Assembly (NCBI GenBank): GCA_031264325.1
Contig: JAISEE010000033.1
Location: forward strand, 1 to 64,000
Length of the DNA stretch: 64,000 nucleotides
Source: Endomicrobium sp.
GTDB taxonomy: Bacteria > Elusimicrobiota > Endomicrobiia > Endomicrobiales > Endomicrobiaceae
Direction of reading: 5' to 3'
A program made the position numbers and the translations under genes. A model generated the notes under the pieces. It saw only the letters and a list, made by a program, of their open reading frames with translations, did not search any database and was not told the DNA's origin. This document shows positions 57,884 to 64,000 of the stretch, piece by piece. The first letter of the stretch is position 1, and every line of letters begins with the position of its first letter.

Positions 57884-59235
57884 ATATGCCAGAAAGAGAT
57901 CCTCAAACAAGAAAAAAAGATTTTGAGCAGGTTAATACAGGTTATTCTAAGGAAGAAATGCTTGCTGAGGCAAAAAGATGTTTACAATGCAAGAGTCCTA
58001 TGTGTGCAAAAGGCTGTCCTGTTGAAATAACTATTCCTGTATTTATTAAATATCTTGTTGAAGATAATATATCGGAAGCAATGAAAGTTTTAAAACAGAA
58101 GACCAACCTCCCAGCTGTTTGTGGCAGAGTTTGTCCTCAAGAAAATCAGTGTGAAAAATTTTGTATTTTATCAAAAAAAGGCGAGGCTGTTTCTATTGGA
58201 AATTTAGAACGTTATGTTGCAGATGCTACATTAAGTATTGAAGATAATATTACAATTAAAAAAAATGGTATAAAAGTTGCAGTCGTAGGATCTGGGCCTG
58301 CGGGTTTAACATGTGGGGGAGATTTGTTAAAACTTGGATACGATGTTACTGTTTACGAGTCTCTTCATGACAATGGTGGTGTTTTGCGTTACGGAATACC
58401 TGAATTTAGACTTCCTAAAAAAGTTTTAAATATAGAAATAGAAAAATTAAAAAAGATAGGTATGAAAATAATTCTCAATACCCTTATTGGTAGAACAAAG
58501 ACGATACAGGATTTATTTGACGAAGAGTTCAAAGCAATTTTTGTAGCTGTTGGAGCAGGACTTCCTGTATTTCCAAAAATTCCAGGGGAAAATTTGAATC
58601 ATATTTACTGTTCCAATGAGTTTTTGGTACGTGTTAATTTAATGCGTGCATTTGATTTTCCGCATTATGATACACCTGTGTACAATGGTAAAAATATTGT
58701 CATTATTGGAGGTGGCAATACAGCTATGGATTCTGCCAGGATAGCTATTCGCATTGGCGCAAGTAACGTGAAGCTTATTTATAGAAGATCTGAAGAGGAA
58801 ATGCCGGCAAGACGCGAAGAACGCAGGCATGCCAAAGAAGAGGGTGTAGAGTTTGTAATGCTCACTAATCCTGTAAATTTTTTTGGCGATGAGAAGAAAG
58901 CTGTTAAGGCTGTAGAGTGCGTTAAAATACTGTTAGGTGAGCCTGACGAATCTGGCAGAAGACGTCCGTATGAAATAAAAGGGTCGAATTATACAATAGA
59001 TGCTGATATGATTATTCTTGCTTTGGGATTGCATCCAAATCCTATCTTGCCTTCGCTTACTAAAGGGTTGAATATAAATTCTCATGGGCATATTGTAATT
59101 GACAGTAATTATATGACTTCAATACCTGGAATTTTTGCAGGAGGAGATATTATTGGAGGCGACACAGTTATTTCAGCAATGGGTATGGGTAAAAAAGCTG
59201 CTAAAGCTATAGATATGTATCTTAAAAAAAAATAA
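57868..59235 (+). CDS. NfnB/SudA-type (GltD-like) FAD/NADPH oxidoreductase subunit
   Basis: Encodes about 455 residues of the glutamate synthase small-subunit-like family. N-terminal cysteine clusters for two 4Fe-4S centres are AKRCLQCKSPMCAKGCPVEI and PAVCGRVCPQENQCEKFC. FAD binds at VAVVGSGPAGLTCGGDLLKLG, and NADPH at IVIIGGGNTAMDSARIAIRIG. The C-terminal FAD contact is PGIFAGGDIIGGDTVISAMGMGKKAA. Paired with the upstream reductase subunit, so NfnAB-like bifurcating transhydrogenase or sulfide dehydrogenase is more likely than true glutamate synthase; no GltB gene is present. Start at ATG 57868, seven bases after GGAGGG, rather than at ATG 57862. Confidence 0.88.
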   Translation: MSQKVNMPERDPQTRKKDFEQVNTGYSKEEMLAEAKRCLQCKSPMCAKGCPVEITIPVFIKYLVEDNISEAMKVLKQKTNLPAVCGRVCPQENQCEKFCILSKKGEAVSIGNLERYVADATLSIEDNITIKKNGIKVAVVGSGPAGLTCGGDLLKLGYDVTVYESLHDNGGVLRYGIPEFRLPKKVLNIEIEKLKKIGMKIILNTLIGRTKTIQDLFDEEFKAIFVAVGAGLPVFPKIPGENLNHIYCSNEFLVRVNLMRAFDFPHYDTPVYNGKNIVIIGGGNTAMDSARIAIRIGASNVKLIYRRSEEEMPARREERRHAKEEGVEFVMLTNPVNFFGDEKKAVKAVECVKILLGEPDESGRRRPYEIKGSNYTIDADMIILALGLHPNPILPSLTKGLNINSHGHIVIDSNYMTSIPGIFAGGDIIGGDTVISAMGMGKKAAKAIDMYLKKK

Positions 59236-59251
59236 TACTGCGAGATTGAAT

Positions 59252-61254
59252 GTGCGATATAAAAAATTTAAAGAATATATTTTAAAATTATGTTTTGTTA
59301 ATTTTTTATTTTTGTTGTTTATGTCAGCGTATAGATTTATATTTTTTGTACATTTCGGAAAAGGTGCTGGTTTACATGGTTTTGGATTTGATATTTTTAA
59401 AATGTTTTTCATGGGCATTCGGTTGGATTTGTCTGTTATAGCTTTGATTAATGTTCCTACTGCTCTTATATTTGTTATCGTTTTTATCTTAAAAAAATTT
59501 CTCTATTTAAATCATTTTTTTATTTTTAAAATATTACTATTGTATTTTAGTCGGTCTAATTTTTACTATACTTTACTTTGATTTTAATTTTTATTCCGTA
59601 TTTCGTGATCATCTAAATATTTTAGTTTTTGGATTGTTTGAAGATGATACAATGGCTCTAATTCAAACTTTTTATAAAAACTATAATCTGTTATTAATAG
59701 GAGCTTGTATAATTTTTTTCTTTGTAGTAACTTTTTTTTATAAGTAAGTTTGTATTAAAGTTTAAAGAATATAATTTTAAATTTCCAAATATATTTGTAA
59801 GAATTTTGATTTCGCTGTTGACCCTTATGTTTATTGCTATAGCTATAAGGGGGACTTTTGCAATATATTCTATTGGGGTATATTCTGATGTTTCATAAAA
59901 TGTGTTTATTAACAAAACAACTATCAATTGCTTTTATACTTTACAAAAAGCTTTTGAACATAAAAAGATGGGAAGAGAGATTTTGATTATGTGGAAAAAG
60001 CCGGGTATAAAGAAAATATCAGATATGCTTTTGCTGATTTTTAGGAAAAAATATTAATGAGATTTCACAGAATAACCCTGAAGCATCTCTTATTTTTAAA
60101 ACTCAGTATAATCCACAATTAGAAAAACTAAAGCCGAATGTTATTTTATTTTAATGGAAAGTTTTGGTAGCGATTTAATTAAATACAATTCTTCAAAATT
60201 TAATGTTTTTTGGGTGGAGGGGGGGGTAAAAAAACATTTTGATGATGATATGGTTTTCTATAACTTTATATCTGAGGGAAGGATTATGATAGAGGCTATA
60301 GAAGCTTTATTTTTAAATATTGTTTTTAAGCCAAGTACATCTTTTGTGCGTATACCTCAATCTAAGTATGTATTTAGGGAATATCCTTTCGCTTCGGTAG
60401 TTCCATATAAAATAAAAAAGGATATGGCACATTATTTATATATGGTGGTAGTTCTAGTTGGAGAAATGTCGGGACGTTTGCATCGAGCTTAGGCTTTAAT
60501 AAAGTTCTAGGAGATGGATGTTTAAAATCAAGCAGGAATAAGGGGCCTTGTGGTATTTATGATGAATATTTGTTTGATGCAATTTTTGAAAATTTAATAT
60601 CTGAAGGCGGTAGTAAATTTATTTTTGCTTTGACTACTTCAAATCACAGCCCTTATGTTCTTCCGAAAGATTATGAAGTTATGTCTTTAGAAGTACCGGA
60701 ATCTCTTAATAAAAAAGTATACAATATGAATGAGGCTGGAAAAATATTTGCAACATGTCAGTATGCAAATGAGATGCTTGCTCGTTTTATTGATAGAGTC
60801 AAAAATTCAAAGTATTCAGACAATACTATAATTGTCGTCACTGGTGATCATAGTTTTAATTTTTATCAAATAGATAGCTTGCTAGATAGAGTTAAAGTTC
60901 CGCAAAGCCAAAAAATATAGACACATCTGTTTTTGGTTCCCATTTGGATATAATGCCTACGCTTTATAACCTTTCTCTTTCAAATGAAAGGTTATATATC
61001 TGAAGGTATAAATTTGCTTTCAAGTAGAGCTAAAGATAACTCAATAGTCTATCAAGAGTTTATTATGGATAAGTCTTACGCTGTAGAATTGAGATTTTTA
61101 GATAATAAAGCCTTATATTATCATATGGGACAATAGTTATATTTTTAGAGATTCTCAAAAAACAGATAATCATAAAATACTTGAAAAACATTTTTTGTCT
61201 ATGGTCGCAATTTCAGATTATTTAATTAAAAACACGGGAGATTGTCGGAGGTAG
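59252..61254 (+). pseudogene. Frameshifted LTA-synthase/sulfatase-family membrane phosphotransferase
   Basis: Pieces of one gene appear in order but in different frames and with stops. Membrane helices open it (59252-59560, then about 59540-59940 in other frames). Next come RYAFADF and NPEASLIFKTQYNPQLEKLK (about 60010-60150), the family motif MESFGSDLI at 60154, YGGSSSWRN at about 60443 after a frame change, and FALTTSNHSPYVLP. VTGDHSFN follows at about 60839, then after another shift LDIMPTLYNLSLSNERLY (about 60950) and a terminal NTGDCRR ending in TAG at 61252-61254. At least five disruptions are visible. An intact homologue would transfer phosphoglycerol or phosphoethanolamine groups at the periplasmic face. 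The old stop lies two bases before the hydF GTG, so the two were once coupled. A run of eight G is at 60219-60226. Confidence 0.88.
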
Positions 61255-61256
61255 AC

Positions 61257-62492
61257 GTGAAAGCTCTTACTGTCCAAATAGGAATTTTCGGTAGAACAAA
61301 TGTCGGAAAATCATCTTTGATGAATTTTATAACAAATCAAAAAGTTTCTATTGTTTCAGAAATTGCAGGTACTACAACTGATGTTGTTTGGAAACAAATG
61401 GAACTTAATCCTCTGGGGCCTATAACTCTTTTTGATACTGCTGGAATTGACGATACTTCTTTGCTTGGCTCTGAACGAATAGAAAAAACTAAAAGAGTGT
61501 TTGATTCTTCTGACATTGTTATTTTAATGTGCGAATCTGGAAAGTTTGAAGATTTTGAAGAAGATATAATAAAAGAAGCAGAAAAAATGAAAACCCCGTA
61601 TGTTATAGTGATAAGTAAAATTGATTTAAAACAACCTGACGATGCGTTCCTTAAAAGTTTAAAAAGGTTTACGCAGCATATATTATTATTTTCAAGTGTT
61701 ACGGGAAATCGCGATGGTTTTCTTAATTTTTTAAAGAAGGTTTTTCTTGAAGTTTTACCTGATAATTATATAGAAGATTATTCATCTTTAAGAAAGATAG
61801 TCAAAAAAAATGACACCGTGATCCTTGTTATGCCAATAGATTTAGGCACCCCTAGAGGTAAAATAATAATGCCTCAAGTTCAGATGATAAGGTATATATT
61901 AGATTTACATGCGGTTTCTTATATTGTTCAAGATATAGAATATGAAATGGCGTTAAAAAATTTAAAAGAACCACCTGTGCTTGTGATAGCTGACTCACAA
62001 GTAGTTAGGCAAATATCTGCAAAGACTCCAAAGGGTATAAGAATTACTACTTTTTCAATAATTTATGCTGCTGATAAATCTGACATAGTTGAAATGGTAA
62101 AAGGTGCAGCTGCTTTGAATAACATAAAAGATGGCGATAAAGTTTTAATTGCTGAGGCGTGTACTCACCATGCCACTGCAGATGATATAGGTAGAATTAA
62201 ACTTCCTAAATGGATAGCAGAGTATTCAAAAAAAAATGTAGAAATAGAATATGTGTCAGGACAAGATTATCCTAAAGATTTGAAAGACTATAAAGTCATA
62301 ATACATTGTGGTGGATGTACTTTAAATAGAAAAAGTATGTTTTCACGTTTAAACAAAGCCTTAGAAGCAGGCGTTCCTATAACAAATTACGGTATTTCTA
62401 TATCTGTTTTTAATAGCGTTATAGAAAAAGTTTTGGAGGTTTTTCCAGAAGCACTATCTGTTTATAAGACTACGTTGAAAAATATTAGGTAA
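61257..62492 (+). CDS. hydF: [FeFe]-hydrogenase maturation GTPase HydF
   Basis: Encodes about 411 residues, normal for HydF, the scaffold on which the diiron subcluster of [FeFe]-hydrogenase is assembled. The N-terminal GTPase domain has G1 GIFGRTNVGKSSL, the switch region AGTTTDVVWKQME, G3 LFDTAGIDDTSLLG and G4 SKID. The C-terminal cluster-binding domain has EACTHHATADDIGR and IHCGGCTLNRKSM, the conserved C-x-H and HCxxC ligands of its 4Fe-4S cluster, plus PITNYGISIS. Start is the GTG at 61257 with CGGAGG five bases upstream; a TTG at 61242 would place that Shine-Dalgarno inside the gene. HydE, HydG and the hydrogenase are not in the window. Confidence 0.95.
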   Translation: MKALTVQIGIFGRTNVGKSSLMNFITNQKVSIVSEIAGTTTDVVWKQMELNPLGPITLFDTAGIDDTSLLGSERIEKTKRVFDSSDIVILMCESGKFEDFEEDIIKEAEKMKTPYVIVISKIDLKQPDDAFLKSLKRFTQHILLFSSVTGNRDGFLNFLKKVFLEVLPDNYIEDYSSLRKIVKKNDTVILVMPIDLGTPRGKIIMPQVQMIRYILDLHAVSYIVQDIEYEMALKNLKEPPVLVIADSQVVRQISAKTPKGIRITTFSIIYAADKSDIVEMVKGAAALNNIKDGDKVLIAEACTHHATADDIGRIKLPKWIAEYSKKNVEIEYVSGQDYPKDLKDYKVIIHCGGCTLNRKSMFSRLNKALEAGVPITNYGISISVFNSVIEKVLEVFPEALSVYKTTLKNIR

Positions 62493-62555
62493 ACCTGTAT
62501 AATTTAGATAGATAACAAATATAAATTTTTTAAGAAGTAAGAAAGGAGTTTTTAT

Positions 62556-63311
62556 ATGAGAAAGCCGTTGATGGCAGGAAATTGGAAGATGAACAAAACG
62601 GTTACAGAAGCTGTTAGTGTTGTAAAAGTACTGAAAAGTTCAATTTTTGACGTTACGGATGTAGAAGTTTTGATTTGTCCTGCTTTTACGGCTCTTTATG
62701 TTGTAAATAGCGAAGTTAATGGTTCAAATATTAACATTGGTGCTCAGAATTTATTTTGGGAGCCTAAAGGTGCGTTCACTGGCGAGATTTCTTCTGTTAT
62801 GTTAAAAGATATTGGCTGTTCTTATGTTTTAATAGGGCATTCTGAGCGTAGACAATATTTTAACGAAACAGATAAAAGTGTAAATAAAAAAACAAAAGCT
62901 GCTCTTGTTGCAGGATTAATTCCAGTGATATGCATAGGAGAAACGTTTAAAGAAAAAGAGCAAAGTATTACATTTGAAGCTGTAGAAAAACAAATAAAAG
63001 AAGGACTTGTTGGGCTTACCCCTCAGCAAGCCACAATTATAGTTATAGCTTATGAGCCTGTATGGGCCATTGGAACAGGCAAAATTGCAACTCCTGATCA
63101 GACGCAGAAGTTGCATATTTTTATAAGAAAAGTATATAGCCAAATGTATGGTTATGGTGTATCTCAAAAAATAAGAATTCTTTATGGTGGTTCTGTGAAT
63201 CCGACAAATGTTTCAGATTTTATGAGACAGCCTGATATAGATGGATGTCTTGCGGGAGGAGCAAGTTTAGAAGTGGAATCTTTTATAAAACTCGTAAAAT
63301 ACTCTAAATAA
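62556..63311 (+). CDS. tpiA: Triosephosphate isomerase
   Basis: Encodes 251 residues, normal length for TIM, which interconverts dihydroxyacetone phosphate and glyceraldehyde 3-phosphate. Catalytic residues are visible: Lys in MAGNWKMNKT, His in VLIGHSERRQYFNE, and Glu in VIAYEPVWAIGTGK. The phosphate-binding loop is RILYGGSVNP and the end is GCLAGGASLE. Strong GAAAGGAG precedes the ATG at 62556. It follows hydF by 63 bases and precedes rpiB by 18 bases on the same strand, probably as one operon. Confidence 0.97.
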   Translation: MRKPLMAGNWKMNKTVTEAVSVVKVLKSSIFDVTDVEVLICPAFTALYVVNSEVNGSNINIGAQNLFWEPKGAFTGEISSVMLKDIGCSYVLIGHSERRQYFNETDKSVNKKTKAALVAGLIPVICIGETFKEKEQSITFEAVEKQIKEGLVGLTPQQATIIVIAYEPVWAIGTGKIATPDQTQKLHIFIRKVYSQMYGYGVSQKIRILYGGSVNPTNVSDFMRQPDIDGCLAGGASLEVESFIKLVKYSK

Positions 63312-63329
63312 AAATATTTGAGAATACAA

Positions 63330-63794
63330 ATGGGAAATATAAAAAAACTTGCGTTCGGTACTGATCATGCTGCAACAGAAATAAGAGAGGCAGTAAAAAA
63401 ATATTTATATGATATTGGATATGAAGTTGAAGATTTTGGTTTTTGCGGGCAAGATAGCTGCGATTACCCTGACTTTGCTGTACAAGTTGCAGAAGCTGTT
63501 GCTAATAAAAAAGCAGACAAGGGAATTCTTATATGTGGTACGGGAATAGGTATGTCTGTTGTAGCAAATAAAGTGAAAGGTATAATAGCAGCTGTTTGTT
63601 GGGATGAAGATACCGCAAGATTTGCCTCTCAACATAATTGTGCTAATATTTTGTGTTTAGGTTCCAGAACAGCGACCCTAATAGAGATTTGTCACAGAAT
63701 AAAAAATTTTTTGAACACGGCTTTTGAAGAAAGACATCAAAAGAGAATAGATAAAATAAAAAAAATTGAAAAGCAACAACATCGTTGTCAATAA
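63330..63794 (+). CDS. rpiB: Ribose-5-phosphate isomerase B
   Basis: Encodes about 154 residues, slightly longer than the usual 145-150 through a basic C-terminal tail. It interconverts ribose 5-phosphate and ribulose 5-phosphate. Motifs: LAFGTDHAATEIREAVKKYL, YEVEDFGFCGQDSCDYPDFA, the active-site cysteine in GILICGTGIGMSVVANK, AAVCWDEDTARFASQHNCANILCLGSRT. I start at ATG 63330 (MGNIKKLAFGTDH); a TTG at 63318 would add four residues. Last complete gene of the hydF-tpiA-rpiB group. Confidence 0.94.
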   Translation: MGNIKKLAFGTDHAATEIREAVKKYLYDIGYEVEDFGFCGQDSCDYPDFAVQVAEAVANKKADKGILICGTGIGMSVVANKVKGIIAAVCWDEDTARFASQHNCANILCLGSRTATLIEICHRIKNFLNTAFEERHQKRIDKIKKIEKQQHRCQ

Positions 63795-63890
63795 AATATT
63801 TTATCTGCATTTTATTTTATTTTTTCATTGTTGTCATAAACAACATTGTTATGAAGTCTGACTACGACTTTATAAAGATAATACTAAAAA

Positions 63891-64000
63891 ATGAAAACTG
63901 TTTTTTTTGTAAAAAATATAGAAGGAGATATTAGCTATATTGTTCAAAATGCATTTATACAAGATCTATTTAGTCGATGGTGGCAGACAGTATTTTATAA
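63891..64000 (+). CDS. Possible start of a further gene, cut by window edge
   Basis: A frame opens at ATG 63891 (MKTVFFVKNIEGDISYIV) and runs to the window end without a stop, but has no Shine-Dalgarno. A second candidate is ATG 63949 (MHLYKIYLVDGGRQYF) in another frame, with GAAGGAG at 63921-63927 too far upstream to be ideal. I cannot tell which, if either, is real. Confidence 0.25.
   Translation, partial: MKTVFFVKNIEGDISYIVQNAFIQDLFSRWWQTVFY

Noticed and set aside
1-64000. CRISPR array or cas operon
   Set aside because: No regularly spaced repeat-spacer pattern was seen. The Cas4-like cysteine pattern at 38982 belongs to a DUF2779 protein without other cas genes nearby.
1-64000. Intact insertion sequences
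   Set aside because: No complete transposase gene or paired terminal inverted repeats were recognised; only possible fragments exist, e.g. near 42371-42525.

Overview
The window is very AT-rich DNA from a Gram-negative bacterium: it carries LPS-export permeases (LptF/LptG), a Lol lipoprotein transporter, TamB, Pal and TolB. Biosynthesis and fermentation genes are intact (lysS, ilvE, carA, carB, purF, pyrG, metK, pfkA, tpiA, rpiB, hydF and an NfnAB/SudAB-type flavoprotein pair). These are interspersed with long stretches that hold only broken or unrecognisable coding remnants. This pattern of reductive decay with anabolism kept fits an obligate endosymbiont. The gene content reminds me of Elusimicrobiota, in particular 'Candidatus Endomicrobium' (Termite Group 1) from termite-gut flagellates. 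That placement is inference from content and style, not from a database match.

Layout. 1-5 kb: the end of an unknown gene, cutA (-), a XerC/D recombinase (+) and lptF-lptG (-). 5.9-14.9 kb (+): a probable operon lysS, lolC/E, lolD, ilvE, tamB. 15.4-15.9 kb: a minus-strand pseudogene carrying in-frame stops. 16.2-21.7 kb: an envelope-glycan cluster, with a minus-strand GT9 - GT2 - (GT83+PAP2 fusion) operon and a divergent second GT83 gene. 22.4-23.9 kb: a DUF1805 protein, initiator tRNA-Met with a consensus promoter and a terminator, and a P-loop kinase. 23.9-29.2 kb: carA set between two long decayed spacers. 29.2-35.7 kb: carB, purF, pyrG. 35.7-39 kb: a spacer with at least two decayed genes and a 40-bp palindrome. 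39-43.8 kb: a DUF2779 dual nuclease, recA, metK. 43.9-47.6 kb (-): mnmG, an EFR1-type flavodoxin/ferredoxin protein, rsmG. 47.9-55 kb (+): pal, a TonB/TolA-like gene, tolB, a membrane PHP-domain protein, pfkA, tyrS. 55-57 kb: decayed spacer. 57-63.8 kb (+): the two flavoprotein subunits, a frameshifted LTA-synthase-family pseudogene, hydF, tpiA, rpiB.

How the genes work together. LptF/G, LolCDE, TamB, Pal/TolB and the glycosyltransferases build and maintain an outer membrane with modified LPS. CarA/CarB, PurF and PyrG supply carbamoyl phosphate, purines and CTP. PfkA, TpiA and RpiB cover sugar metabolism. HydF plus the NfnAB-like pair points to anaerobic, H2-linked redox balancing.

Most notable observations: a fused iron-sulfur PD-(D/E)XK + DEDDy nuclease next to recA; a GT83-PAP2 fusion beside its likely lipid-sugar synthase; poly-G tracts in an AT-rich background, one of them inside the pfkA ribosome-binding site; an apparent ATA start codon behind a well-placed Shine-Dalgarno; several long perfect palindromes in decayed spacers; and pseudogenes at different stages of decay.
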